From positions 240,269-304,268 of the forward strand of contig NZ_JAKREU010000006.1 of the NCBI RefSeq assembly GCF_022664435.1: a stretch of 64,000 nucleotides of DNA. The letters are read 5' to 3'. Below are positions 52,402 through 63,202 of this stretch, piece by piece (the first letter of the stretch is position 1; each line of letters opens with the position of its first letter). The DNA comes from Sphingomonas panni (GTDB lineage Bacteria; Pseudomonadota; Alphaproteobacteria; Sphingomonadales; Sphingomonadaceae). Position numbers and translations under genes: made by a program. The notes under the pieces were generated by a model. The model was not told the origin of the DNA. It saw nothing but the letters and a program-made list of their open reading frames with translations, and did not search any database.

Positions 52402-53574
52402 ATGCTGACCGGCCTGATTTTCGCGACCGAAGAAGCCGAACACCAGCCCGGCGTGCTGGCGGCGACATTGCCCTTTGGCGGCATGACCCTGATCGAATAT
52501 CAGGCGCGGTTGCTGGTCGCGGCCGGGGCGGGGCAGTTGCTGGTCGCGGTCGGGCGGGTGACGCCGGCGCTGGCGGCGGCCGTCAACCGGATCGGGCGGC
52601 GCGGCGCGACGGTCGATATCGTCCGATCGGCCGAGGAAGCGAAGGCCAAGGTCCATCCGCTCGCCACCATCGTCGCGCTGGCCGACGGGCTGGTCACGAC
52701 CGACGCGGTGGTCGAGGGCATGGCGCTGGAGCCGACCGACACGCTGCTGGTGACGCCGACCGGCGACGCGACGTCGGTCGAGCGGGTCGACGCCGAGCAT
52801 TGCTGGGCCGGGGTCGCGACGTTGTCGATCGACCGGCTGGACGATGCCGCCCGCCTGCCGCGCGAATATGATTTCCAGTCGACGCTGCTGCGCGTCGCGA
52901 CCCAGGCACGCGCCGCCCATGTCCTGTTGCCGGCCAAGGCGGTGCGGTCGGGGCACGGCGTGGAGCGCGATGCGGGGACGCTGGAGGTGCGCAGCAAGGA
53001 TGTGCTGGCGTCCCTGGCCGAACAGCGTACCGGGTGGATCGACCGCTATGTCTTCACCCCGGTGTCGCGGCTGCTGCTGCCGTTGCTGGTGCGGCGCAAG
53101 GTGCCCGATGTCGCGATCGGTGCGGCGGGCGGCGTGCTGGGCGTTGCGGGACTTGCCGCGATCCCGTTCTGGAGCGCGGGGGCGGCGACGGTGCTGCTGT
53201 TCCTCGCGATGGTCGTGCTGTCGGCGGGGTCGCTGCTCGGCTGGCTGCGGGGCGAGGACGGCCATGCCGCGATGCAGGAGCGCGGGGTCGAGGTGTTCGG
53301 CGTGGCCGGCGTGCTGGGCATCGGGCTGGTCCAGTCGCTGATCGTCCAGACCGGGACGGCGGGCGTGTTGGCACTGGTCGGGGTCGCGGCGACGATCCTG
53401 GCGCGGCGATCGCCCGCGATCCGCCCGCCCTGGGCCGCGACGCCGGCGACGATATTGGTCCTGCTCGCACCGTTCGCGCTGGCGGGAACATCGACGATCG
53501 GGCTGGCGTTGGTCGCGCTCCACGCGAGCGTCACACTTGCGCACGCCATCGAAAATTTGCGGCGAGAGGCTTAG
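52402..53574 (+). CDS. Nucleotidyltransferase-like / membrane fusion protein
   Basis: A 390-residue protein of no family I can name with confidence. The N-terminal 190 residues look like a nucleotidyltransferase (GT-A-like) domain: LPFGGMTLIEYQARLLVAAG, ATIVALADGLVTTDAVVEGM, VTPTGDATSVERVDAEHCWA. The segment GWIDRYVFTPVSRLLLPLLV resembles the entry helix of CDP-alcohol phosphotransferases joined to inositol-1-phosphate cytidylyltransferases (DGxVSRYLNRPLSR type). About five membrane helices follow. The catalytic DGxxAR...D signature of that family is not found; LRGEDGHAAMQERGVEVFGV occupies a similar place, so this half may be inactive. It sits between anmK (9-base gap) and the DUF2336 gene. 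Confidence 0.7.
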   Translation: MLTGLIFATEEAEHQPGVLAATLPFGGMTLIEYQARLLVAAGAGQLLVAVGRVTPALAAAVNRIGRRGATVDIVRSAEEAKAKVHPLATIVALADGLVTTDAVVEGMALEPTDTLLVTPTGDATSVERVDAEHCWAGVATLSIDRLDDAARLPREYDFQSTLLRVATQARAAHVLLPAKAVRSGHGVERDAGTLEVRSKDVLASLAEQRTGWIDRYVFTPVSRLLLPLLVRRKVPDVAIGAAGGVLGVAGLAAIPFWSAGAATVLLFLAMVVLSAGSLLGWLRGEDGHAAMQERGVEVFGVAGVLGIGLVQSLIVQTGTAGVLALVGVAATILARRSPAIRPPWAATPATILVLLAPFALAGTSTIGLALVALHASVTLAHAIENLRREA

Positions 53575-53587
53575 CTTAGCCTTAACC
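53571..53587 (+). promoter_or_regulatory. Candidate CtrA box before DUF2336-kinase pair
   Basis: TTAG-N7-TTAACC, one mismatch from the CtrA consensus, ends 23 bases before the DUF2336 start and overlaps the stop codon of the previous gene. It has the same mismatch (TTAG) as the site upstream of ctrA. Confidence 0.45.
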
Positions 53588-53609
53588 GGGTAAGGTTAAA
53601 GCCGGAACC

Positions 53610-54704
53610 ATGTCCATCGACCCGATCGATCCCCGCGAAGCCAGCGCCGCCGCCGTCCAGCTGCTGGACCATGTCGCCGCGGCCGAGCGGGCGGGGCATC
53701 GCCGGCTGCGCGCGGCGGCGGAACATTTCCATTTGCCCGAAGATGCGCGGATCGACGACCGGACGGCGGCACGGCTGGATGCGGTGATGCGCCTGACGGT
53801 CGACGGCATCGACCACATGGTGCGCGACGATGCGGTCCGGTTGCTGATTGCGCGTGGACAGACGGCGCTGGCGCAAGGGCTGCGCGCGGCGGGTTCTCCC
53901 TTCGACCGGGTGGTGCGCGCCGGGCTGTTCCGCGATCCGGTGCTGTTCGGGGAGTTGTTCGCGCGGGTGCGGCTGGATGCGATCGCCCATGGGCTGCCCG
54001 TGATGATCGATGGTGCCGGCGAGGGGCCGACGATGGTCGCACGACTGGCCCAATCGGGCGACCGGCTGGTGGCGGCCGCCGCCGTCGCGGTGCTGGCGGC
54101 GCAGTCGCGGCGCGGAAGCTTGGTCGAGGGGATCCCGGCCACGGTCGAGCTGGCCCGGCCGCTGCTGGCCCGGCTGGCATGGTGGGTCGCGGCGGCGCTG
54201 CGCGACATGACCGACGCGGGAGCGGATATCGCGCTGCTCGACGCGGCCCTGGCCGAATCGGTCCGCCGCGCGATCGACACGCAGAGCGAACTCGTTCCGC
54301 TGGAGGTCGCGGCGATGCGGCTGGCGCAGGCGATCGAGCCGCAGGGCGACGAAGTCGCGCCGCTGCTGGCCGAGGCGATCGGCGACGGGCGGCTGGTGCT
54401 GTTCACCGCGCTGGTCGCGCGGGCGAGCGGGCTGGCGTTCGAGCGGGTGCGCGATCTGGTGATCGATCCCGATGGCGCGCGGCTGTGGGTCGTGCTGCGC
54501 GCGCTGGCGGTCGACCGGGCGACGATCGCGCGGATCGGCTTTGCACTGGCGGAGTCCGAACCGGCCCGCGATATCGAAGGCTTTGCCGACCGGATCGACA
54601 TCATCATGGACGTGACGCCCGAGGCCGCACGGATCGCGCTGGCACCGATGGCGCTGGATGCCGAATATCATGCGGCGATGCTGGCATTGGGGGCGAGCGC
54701 GTGA
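53610..54704 (+). CDS. DUF2336 domain protein
   Basis: A 364-residue, mostly helical, Ala/Arg/Asp-rich protein with the DUF2336 pattern: repeated helical hairpins such as DDAVRLLIARGQTALAQGL and RAIDTQSELVPLEVAAMRLA, and a C-terminal helical stretch ADRIDIIMDVTPEAARIALA. DUF2336 proteins are common in alphaproteobacteria and of unknown function; their helical repeats suggest a scaffold or kinase partner. It has no signal or membrane segment. Its TGA overlaps the GTG start of the sensor kinase gene, so the two are made together and probably work together. A CtrA-like box precedes it. Confidence 0.8.
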   Translation: MSIDPIDPREASAAAVQLLDHVAAAERAGHRRLRAAAEHFHLPEDARIDDRTAARLDAVMRLTVDGIDHMVRDDAVRLLIARGQTALAQGLRAAGSPFDRVVRAGLFRDPVLFGELFARVRLDAIAHGLPVMIDGAGEGPTMVARLAQSGDRLVAAAAVAVLAAQSRRGSLVEGIPATVELARPLLARLAWWVAAALRDMTDAGADIALLDAALAESVRRAIDTQSELVPLEVAAMRLAQAIEPQGDEVAPLLAEAIGDGRLVLFTALVARASGLAFERVRDLVIDPDGARLWVVLRALAVDRATIARIGFALAESEPARDIEGFADRIDIIMDVTPEAARIALAPMALDAEYHAAMLALGASA

Positions 54705-56080
54705 ACGATCATCGCCCGGGTGCGCCGCCCGCGATCGGGCGGTTGTCGGCGGACGGGCTGTTGCTCGATGCCGAACCGCGCCTCGCCGAATTGAACCGCC
54801 GCGCCGGGGGCGGCCCCGGACAGCCGGTCGCCGTGCCGCAGATCGCGGCGCTGGTGCGGCTGGTCCAGCGGCTGGGCATCGCGCTCACCCGGCCGATCGT
54901 CGCCGCCGATGGCGAGGACGATATCGCGCTCACCGTGCGCGCCGAACCCGACGAGCTTGGCATCCGGCTGGAGGTCAGCGGATGGCAGGCGGGTGCGCCG
55001 TGGGAGGCGGAGCCGGCGCATCGCCGCGAGGTGGATTTCCTCCGCTCCGACGCCGACTGGCTGTGGACGACCGACGCCGCGCTGCACCTGACCCATGTGT
55101 CGGACCATGCCGCCGCGCGGCTGGGGTTCGATCCGCACACTGTGCTGGGCCAGCCGATCACCCGGCTGTTCGCGCTGAACGACGATGGCGATGGCGGTTT
55201 CCCGATCCTGAGCGCGCTGGCAGCGCAGGCGTGGTTCGACGGGCAGGAAGCGGCGATCCGCGATACGGCGCATCGTGTTCGCTTGTCGGCGGTGCCGCGG
55301 GTCGATGCGAACGGACAATTTGCCGGGTTCGACGGCGCGGCGCGCGACCTGCCGACGCACGAGGCCGCCCATCCGGCCGAGGTTGCGACCGACCTGCCCG
55401 ACGGGTTCAGCCGCCGCATCGGTCGTGCGCTGCGCGATCCGCTGGGCCGCATCATCGCCAATGCCGACAGCATGTCGGCACAGGCCGACGGCCCGCTGCG
55501 CGACGATTATGTCGCCTATGCCGCCGATATCGCCAGCGCCGGTCGCCATCTGCTCGGGCTGGTCGACGATCTGGAGGATCTGTCGGCGATCGAACGCGCC
55601 GATTTCGCGGTAGCGGTCGAGGATCTCGACCTGGCCGACGTGGCACGGCGGGCGGCGGGGCTGCTGGCGGTACGTGCGGCGCAGGGTGACGTGCGGATCG
55701 ACCGGCCATCGTTCGACGACACCATGCCGGCCAGCGGCGAGTTTCGCCGGGTATTGCAGATTCTCGTCAACCTGATCGGCAACGCGGTACGCTATTCGCC
55801 GCCGGGCGGCACGGTGTGGATCCGGCTGGAGCGCGACGGCGAAGACGCCTGCGTGATCGTCGCCGATCAGGGCAAGGGCATCGCCCCGGCCGATCAGGAG
55901 CGCATCTTCGCCAAGTTCGGCCGGGTCGACCCGACCGAGGCGGGCGGCAGCGGCCTGGGTCTCTACATCGCGCGGCGGCTGGCGCGGGCGATGCACGGCG
56001 ACATCCTCGTCGACAGCGCGCCGGGACAGGGCGCGCGGTTCGTGCTGCTGCTGCCGGGGCGGTTCGGCGTTGCCGGTTGA
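54701..56080 (+). CDS. PAS sensor kinase lacking the phospho-accepting histidine
   Basis: A 459-residue soluble protein. A PAS domain lies at about residues 110-215 (RSDADWLWTTDAALHLTHVS, then DGAARDLPTH), followed by a dimerisation helix and a complete HATPase domain: N box QILVNLIGNAVRYSPPGG, G1 VADQGKGIAPAD, F box IFAKFGRV and G2 GGSGLGLYIARRLARAMHGD. In the H box, where kinases read SHELRTPL, this protein reads G-R242-A-L-R-D-P-L, so Arg replaces the phosphorylated His. It cannot autophosphorylate in the usual way and may act as an allosteric partner, as DivL (Tyr in place of His) does for CckA in Caulobacter. The GTG start at 54701 overlaps the DUF2336 stop (GTGA). Confidence 0.9.
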   Translation: MNDHRPGAPPAIGRLSADGLLLDAEPRLAELNRRAGGGPGQPVAVPQIAALVRLVQRLGIALTRPIVAADGEDDIALTVRAEPDELGIRLEVSGWQAGAPWEAEPAHRREVDFLRSDADWLWTTDAALHLTHVSDHAAARLGFDPHTVLGQPITRLFALNDDGDGGFPILSALAAQAWFDGQEAAIRDTAHRVRLSAVPRVDANGQFAGFDGAARDLPTHEAAHPAEVATDLPDGFSRRIGRALRDPLGRIIANADSMSAQADGPLRDDYVAYAADIASAGRHLLGLVDDLEDLSAIERADFAVAVEDLDLADVARRAAGLLAVRAAQGDVRIDRPSFDDTMPASGEFRRVLQILVNLIGNAVRYSPPGGTVWIRLERDGEDACVIVADQGKGIAPADQERIFAKFGRVDPTEAGGSGLGLYIARRLARAMHGDILVDSAPGQGARFVLLLPGRFGVAG

Positions 56081-56152
56081 GGCGACTGCGGGGTGCTTCA
56101 AGGCGGTCATCTGGCAGCCGGGTCGACCGACATCCCGTGCTGCAACGACAGT

Positions 56153-56668
56153 TTAGTCGAATTCGCCGTTTCTGATCTTCGAGAAGATGCGTGCGTCCAT
56201 ATTCAGCAGAGCATCGGCGACATCGATATGCCCTTTCGCAACGGCTTGCGCCGCCGCCGCTGACAGGAGCATCGCTTGGTCCCACGGATGATGCCGATGC
56301 AGGCTGACATTATCCGTCAGTTGCTGGATGGCATCATGATAATCTTCGGCTAGAAATGATGGGATTTCGGGACCACCGCCTGTCTGGCGAGCGACTTCTA
56401 TTGCGGTTGGTAATTGGAAGAACCCGAAATCCACCGGTTCCGCTGCCTGGCTGGCGATGTGCACGACGTGCGGAACGGCGGCATAAGAAGCGGTATCGAC
56501 ATCGCCCTGATGACATAGATTCGACCAGAGGCTGAACCACGGCTCGTCTTGAAAGCTCGCGGTCGGACCTGTCGATAAAGCCAAGGTTCGCAACAAATCT
56601 GGTACGTTGCCAGCGCGGCCGTACGCATGTTGCAGGTCGTTCCAGCGAGGGTCGTCTAGCGAAAGCAT
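56153..56668 (-). CDS. Hypothetical protein, possibly helical-repeat/immunity-like
   Basis: A 171-residue soluble protein with no recognised domain. The stretch LWSNLCHQGDVDTASYAAVP resembles a motif I have seen in HEAT-like and toxin-immunity proteins of other bacteria (a 'W..L.HQG.v..asyaavP' pattern), but no toxin gene is adjacent. Its base composition is visibly less GC-rich and its codon use less biased than neighbouring genes, which points to recent acquisition. It lies alone on the minus strand with 72 bases to the kinase gene. ATG 56668 (MLSLDDPRWNDLQHAYGR) is the start used. Bases 56669-56812 show no gene. Confidence 0.65.
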   Translation of the reverse strand: MLSLDDPRWNDLQHAYGRAGNVPDLLRTLALSTGPTASFQDEPWFSLWSNLCHQGDVDTASYAAVPHVVHIASQAAEPVDFGFFQLPTAIEVARQTGGGPEIPSFLAEDYHDAIQQLTDNVSLHRHHPWDQAMLLSAAAAQAVAKGHIDVADALLNMDARIFSKIRNGEFD

Positions 56669-56812
56669 TTTGCTATCCTGTAGCCTATCGCTCCGCCATC
56701 CATTTGCCGCAACATGACCGAACTTGATCCGGAACGGTGTTGCTTCAAACGATGATATAGCAGAACCAACGATCGAATGCCCAGCCTTGCGAAGCGTTAA
56801 TGCCCCATGTCG

Positions 56813-57394
56813 TCACGCAAACGCGGCATCGGCCAGCGCGCGGAAGCGGGTGAAGGCGTCGCGGGCGGCGGCGATCATCCGCGCTTCGTCCTCCGGTGTC
56901 ATGTCCGCCGCGTCGATCCGGGCGGTGAAGGCGCGCCAGTGCGCCGCGCGACCGTCGCGATGGGCGGCGAGGTGGCGGGCACCATGGTCGACCGTCAGCC
57001 CGATCCGCTGCGCCGCCTTCAGCAGGAACGCCGCGCCGAGCGACGACCCTTCCGCCACATATAGCCAGCCGAGCGCCGTCGACGTGTCGACCGGTTCGAT
57101 CGGGGCGCCATCCGGCACGACCGGTGGCGGCAGGCCGATATCGGCAAGGTCGGCGGCGATGGAAGCAGTGCGATCCCGTTCGGTCAGGTCAGGGATCAGC
57201 GCGCGGAGGGTCGGTGCGGCATAGAGCGGTGCGAGTGCGGCGTGGAACGCCTGTTGCGCCCGCAGGAAGCGGACGTAGCGCGCGGGCGATGAGAAGGGGT
57301 CGAGTGCCATGATCCGCTGGTCGAGCGTGTCGTGGATCGTCGCGGTCGCGGCCTTCAGGCGCTGCGACCGGCTGGGGGCGGGGTCGTAGGTCAC
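56813..57394 (-). CDS. Biliverdin-producing heme oxygenase
   Basis: A 193-residue bacterial heme oxygenase that opens heme to biliverdin, iron and CO. The proximal His is His21 in TATIHDTLDQRI, and the distal helix is GWLYVAEGSSLGAAFLLKAA, matching BphO/HmuO-type proteins that often supply bacteriophytochrome chromophore. The start is uncertain: GTG at 57394 (VTYDPAPSRSQRL) gives the usual length; a TTG at 57427 would add 11 residues. No phytochrome gene is in the window. It lies 57 bases after the chemotaxis-operon protein on the same strand, perhaps as a tail gene of that operon. Confidence 0.88.
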   Translation of the reverse strand: MTYDPAPSRSQRLKAATATIHDTLDQRIMALDPFSSPARYVRFLRAQQAFHAALAPLYAAPTLRALIPDLTERDRTASIAADLADIGLPPPVVPDGAPIEPVDTSTALGWLYVAEGSSLGAAFLLKAAQRIGLTVDHGARHLAAHRDGRAAHWRAFTARIDAADMTPEDEARMIAAARDAFTRFRALADAAFA

Positions 57395-57451
57395 CCGCCA
57401 CCCTAACGCCTTTGGCCGGGCGCGCAAAGCCGCGCCGCCCGGCCGTCCCGT

Positions 57452-59149
57452 TCAGAACAGGCCGTCGTCGTCGTCCTCTTCTTCGACCACGGCGCTGGCA
57501 ACGGCGAAGGCGGCGGGAACGTTGGCGGTGTGGACTTCGCGTTCCTGCGCCATGGTATAGAGCGCGAAGATGCGCGGCAGCAGGTCGCCGAGCACGACGG
57601 TGGCCTCGTCCGACAATGGCCCCAGGGGCGGCGTCGCCGACAGGGCGATCGCCGCCTGGCGCATGATCGCCCCCAGTTGCAGTTCGGCGCCGATCTCGTC
57701 GCCGGTGATGGCGAGCAACTCGATCAGCTGGCGGGCATCGTCACCACCCTCGCGGACGGCAAGGTCGGTCCGCTGGCACCCCTCGCGGATCACGACCAGC
57801 GCCTGGGTAAGCTTGCTGCCCATGTCGCTCTCGCCCTCGGCGGCGCGTTTGCCGGCAAGGAGCGTGTTGACCTCCGACAGTTCGCGGATCGGCTGGACGA
57901 TGCCGCGCATCGCATTGCCCAGCGAATGGGCGTAGATGTCGACCTCGCCCGCGACGACCGACACCGCCTTGCCCAGCTCGCCATGCCGCCGGCACAACAG
58001 GCGGGTGTTGGTGGCGATGTCCTGCACGTTGAACTGGACGCGCTGAAGCTGTTCGAGTCGACCGGTCAGCTCGTCGACGGTTTCGTTGATGAGGCCGAGC
58101 ATCGCCCCCGACCGCTGGTCGGCTTCCTGCAGCTGCACGGTGATGATGGCGACTTCGCCGACCGCTTCCTCGATCTGGATCAGGAACGGGCGGCCGTTGC
58201 GGCCGGCATCGTCCTCGATCAGGTCGAGCAGCGCGGCGGTATCGGGCTGCAACGCCTTCAATGCCGACACGAGCCGCGCCGCGTCGCGGTCGAAATCGGC
58301 GGCGCTGGTTTCCAGCAGCGCCGCGAGCAGGCGGTGGACGACCGCCGTGACCTCGACATAGACCGGTTCGGACAGGGCGTGTTCGGTGCCGTCGAGCAGC
58401 TGCAGTGCGGAGACGACATGTTCCAGCCGCTGGCGGGTGCTGTCGCCGACCTGCAGCGCGCCGAGCATGGTCGCGACACGGCCCTGCACGGTGCGGGCGA
58501 TTTCCGCGACCTGTCGCGCCATCGCGGCGACATCGCCCAGATGGGTATGGAGCGCGCCGGCATCGCGGGTCAGCCGCTGCGGCACGGCCGGCAGGATCTT
58601 GCGCGCCTCCGCGGCCAGCAGCCGGCCGGCCTGCTGCACGCTGCCGACGCTGCCCGACAGTTCCTTCAGCTTGGCGAGGAACCCTTCGAGATGTTCCTCA
58701 CCGGTGGCAAGACGTTGCCCCATGTCGTTGACGAACCCGACGAAAGCCGCTTCGCCGGACGCCGCGATCTTGATGTTCATGCCATAGATGTGCAGCACGC
58801 GCAGCGCCTGTCGCATGTCCATCACATGGTCGCGCAATACCCGCGATGCCGATCCGATCCGGGCCATGTCCGCGTCGCGACCCGCCTGCACCACCGGCAG
58901 CGCATCGAGCTGTCCGGCGACAGACTTCAGGCTGGACACGGCGATGCCGGCGACGCTTTCATCCAGTGCGCCGGTCACGCCCTCGATCGAGGTGATGATG
59001 CGATCGATCGTATCGATCGCGGTCGCAAGCGTCGTGCCGGCGCGGACGAACCGCGCGTCCATGCCCGCCGCGACAAGGGCCAGCGACCGCTTGAGGTCGG
59101 ACAGGTCGATCGCCTGCGCGGTATCGGTATCGATGCGGATATGATGCAT
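57452..59149 (-). CDS. Chemotaxis-operon coiled-coil protein, atypical receptor-like
   Basis: A 565-residue, almost wholly helical soluble protein with an acidic C-terminal tail (EEEDDDDGLF). The middle part VQDIATNTRLLCRRHGELGK plus AVSVVAGEV lines up with the chemoreceptor hairpin [20 protein letters not shown]...GFAVVASEV, but about seven residues, roughly the tip that contacts CheA and CheW, are missing. It is therefore probably not a functional receptor in the usual sense; it may be a scaffold or phosphatase-like accessory. The start at 59149 (MHHIRIDTDTAQAIDL) has AGGA upstream. It follows cheB by 45 bases at the 3' end of the operon. CheZ motifs are not recognised. Confidence 0.75.
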   Translation of the reverse strand: MHHIRIDTDTAQAIDLSDLKRSLALVAAGMDARFVRAGTTLATAIDTIDRIITSIEGVTGALDESVAGIAVSSLKSVAGQLDALPVVQAGRDADMARIGSASRVLRDHVMDMRQALRVLHIYGMNIKIAASGEAAFVGFVNDMGQRLATGEEHLEGFLAKLKELSGSVGSVQQAGRLLAAEARKILPAVPQRLTRDAGALHTHLGDVAAMARQVAEIARTVQGRVATMLGALQVGDSTRQRLEHVVSALQLLDGTEHALSEPVYVEVTAVVHRLLAALLETSAADFDRDAARLVSALKALQPDTAALLDLIEDDAGRNGRPFLIQIEEAVGEVAIITVQLQEADQRSGAMLGLINETVDELTGRLEQLQRVQFNVQDIATNTRLLCRRHGELGKAVSVVAGEVDIYAHSLGNAMRGIVQPIRELSEVNTLLAGKRAAEGESDMGSKLTQALVVIREGCQRTDLAVREGGDDARQLIELLAITGDEIGAELQLGAIMRQAAIALSATPPLGPLSDEATVVLGDLLPRIFALYTMAQEREVHTANVPAAFAVASAVVEEEDDDDGLF

Positions 59150-59194
59150 GGCGTCAGTCCTGAAGGGAGAAGGGGACAAGGCGGGGGGCGGCGA

Positions 59195-61121
<1,927 letters not shown>

Positions 61122-61197
61122 CTGGTACGTTCCAATCGATCGACGTGGCCGCGACGGTCACGTCGTCGGATTTCAGGGGTTGGGCAGGGGACGGCGA

Positions 61198-63123
61198 TCA
61201 GGCCGCCCGACCGAAATCGGCATCATCGTCGTCGGCGCCGCCCTGCGTCAGATCGAGCGCGAAGCCGCGCACGCGCGATTGCTGGTCGACGATGCTGCCG
61301 GCGCGGGTCTTGGCCGGGGCCTTCGGTTTCTTTGCCTTGGGCTTGGCGGGCGTCCGCGTCGCGGCCGGTGCGGGAACGCGGCCGGCCGGTGCGAGCTGGA
61401 AGAAGGCGATGCTCGACTGAAGCTCTTCGGCCTGTCCGGCGAGCTGGTCGGCGGTCGACGAGATTTCGTCGGAGGCCGAGGCGTTCTGCTGCGTCACGGT
61501 ATCGAGCTGCTGCAGCGCCTGGTTGATCTGGCTGGCGCCGATATCCTGTTCGCGGCACGCGGCACTGATTTCCGACACGAGTTCGGCAGTCCGGCGAATG
61601 TCGGGGACCAGCCGGGTCAGCATTTCGCCAGCCTGTCCGGCGGCCTTCACCGTATCGGCCGACACCGCGCTGATTTCGGCCGCTGCGGTCTGGCTGCGTT
61701 CGGCGAGCTTGCGCACCTCCGATGCGACCACCGCGAAGCCGCGACCATGTTCGCCGGCGCGTGCCGCTTCGACGGCGGCGTTCAGCGCCAGCAGATCGGT
61801 CTGGCGGGCGATTTCCTGCACGATGCTGATCTTGGCAGCGATGGTCTGCATCGCGGCGACGGCATGTTCGACGGCAACGCCGCTGGCTTCGGCATCCTGC
61901 GACGACTGGCGCGCGATCTTTTCGGTCTGGGCGGCGTTGTCGGCATTCTGTTTGATGTTGGCGGCCATCTGCTCCATCGACGCCGATACCTCCTCGGCGG
62001 CGGCGGCCTGTTCGGTGGCGCCTTCGCTTACCTGTTCGGAGTTGGCCGAAAGCTGCTGACTGCCGGAGGCGACCTGATCGGATGCGGCCGCGATCTCGGT
62101 GGCGAAGGTCGACAGATTGTCGACCAGGCGATTGATCGCGTCCTTCATCCGCTGGTGATCGCCGTCGCAGGCGATCTCGACCCGACCGCTCAGCTCGCCG
62201 GTGCTGACCCGGTCCAATACCCGGTTCCCCTCGGCGATCGGCAGGATGATCGCGTCGAGCATTCCGTTGATGCCCGCGACCATCGCGGCATAATCGCCGG
62301 CGAAGCGTGCGGCATCGCCGCGTTCCGCCAGCTTGCCGACGGTCGCCGCACCGATCAGCCGCTGGATCTCGCCCGAAATTTCCTTGAAGTTGCAGCGCAG
62401 CGTTTCGATGGTTTCGTTGATGAACGCCTTCTTGCCGGGGAAGGATTCGAGCGTCGCATCGAAATCGCCTTCGCCGAACGCCTTGATACAGGCCATCGCC
62501 TTTTTCTTCACGGCGATATGGCCGGCGACCATCGAATTGATACCGGCGGCCATCGTACGGAAATCGCCGGGGAATTTTTCGACGGCGACCACCACGTCGA
62601 TATCGCCGCGATCATGTTCGGCGGACATGTGGTTCATCTCGGCGATCAGCGTTCGCAGATTGCCGCGCAACGTCTCGATCGTGTCGTTGATGAACGCCTT
62701 CTTGCCGGGCAGGCGATCGAACGGTGCGTCGAAATTGCCATTGGCCAGTTCGCGGACGCAGCCCATCGCCGCCTTCTTGGTATCGATATGCGCGGTGACC
62801 AGACGGTTCACCTGGCTCGCGATCTGCCCGGTCGTACCGGGAAAGGCATCGGCGCTCAGCATCACGTCGATGTCGCCGCGATCATGTTCGGCCAAGACAT
62901 GGCCGACCGCCCTTTCGAGCCGGGTGACCGGGGCAAGCGCGGTATCGAGCAGCGCGTTGACCGCCGCCAGCAACTCTCGCGCCTCGTCGCTCGCCATATC
63001 CTCCCGCAGCCGCTGCGACAGGTCGCCGGCGGCGATCGAACGGGTTAGGGCGTTGATCTCGGCGATTGCGGTGGCGGGCCGGGCGGAGCGCTTGAATTGC
63101 GACAGAAGCGACATGGTCGGCAT
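61198..63123 (-). CDS. Soluble chemoreceptor with tandem HAMP-like cassettes
   Basis: A 641-residue methyl-accepting protein without membrane helices, so cytoplasmic. The N-terminal 330 residues contain a tandem duplication of about 98 residues: [19 protein letters not shown]...[20 protein letters not shown] and [19 protein letters not shown]...[20 protein letters not shown], each probably a HAMP-like relay. The signalling domain has a canonical tip ([20 protein letters not shown]). The C-terminus is a Lys/Pro/Ala linker and a tail ([14 protein letters not shown]) almost identical to that of the partner receptor at 63673. [13 protein letters not shown] starts at 63123; ATG 63114 is an alternative. 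The ligand is unknown. Confidence 0.93.
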   Translation of the reverse strand: MPTMSLLSQFKRSARPATAIAEINALTRSIAAGDLSQRLREDMASDEARELLAAVNALLDTALAPVTRLERAVGHVLAEHDRGDIDVMLSADAFPGTTGQIASQVNRLVTAHIDTKKAAMGCVRELANGNFDAPFDRLPGKKAFINDTIETLRGNLRTLIAEMNHMSAEHDRGDIDVVVAVEKFPGDFRTMAAGINSMVAGHIAVKKKAMACIKAFGEGDFDATLESFPGKKAFINETIETLRCNFKEISGEIQRLIGAATVGKLAERGDAARFAGDYAAMVAGINGMLDAIILPIAEGNRVLDRVSTGELSGRVEIACDGDHQRMKDAINRLVDNLSTFATEIAAASDQVASGSQQLSANSEQVSEGATEQAAAAEEVSASMEQMAANIKQNADNAAQTEKIARQSSQDAEASGVAVEHAVAAMQTIAAKISIVQEIARQTDLLALNAAVEAARAGEHGRGFAVVASEVRKLAERSQTAAAEISAVSADTVKAAGQAGEMLTRLVPDIRRTAELVSEISAACREQDIGASQINQALQQLDTVTQQNASASDEISSTADQLAGQAEELQSSIAFFQLAPAGRVPAPAATRTPAKPKAKKPKAPAKTRAGSIVDQQSRVRGFALDLTQGGADDDDADFGRAA

Positions 63124-63202
63124 ACTCTTTGTTCGGATCTCGGATTGGTGCCGGTCGGGTGGCCGCGCCGCGTCCCGACGAAGGACGCAGCGCGGCTGGC
63201 GA

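Noticed and set aside
51181..53544. 787-codon open frame antisense to anmK and the fusion gene
   Set aside because: Composition artefact (Arg/Gln/Asp-rich), no family resemblance; the sense genes are clear.
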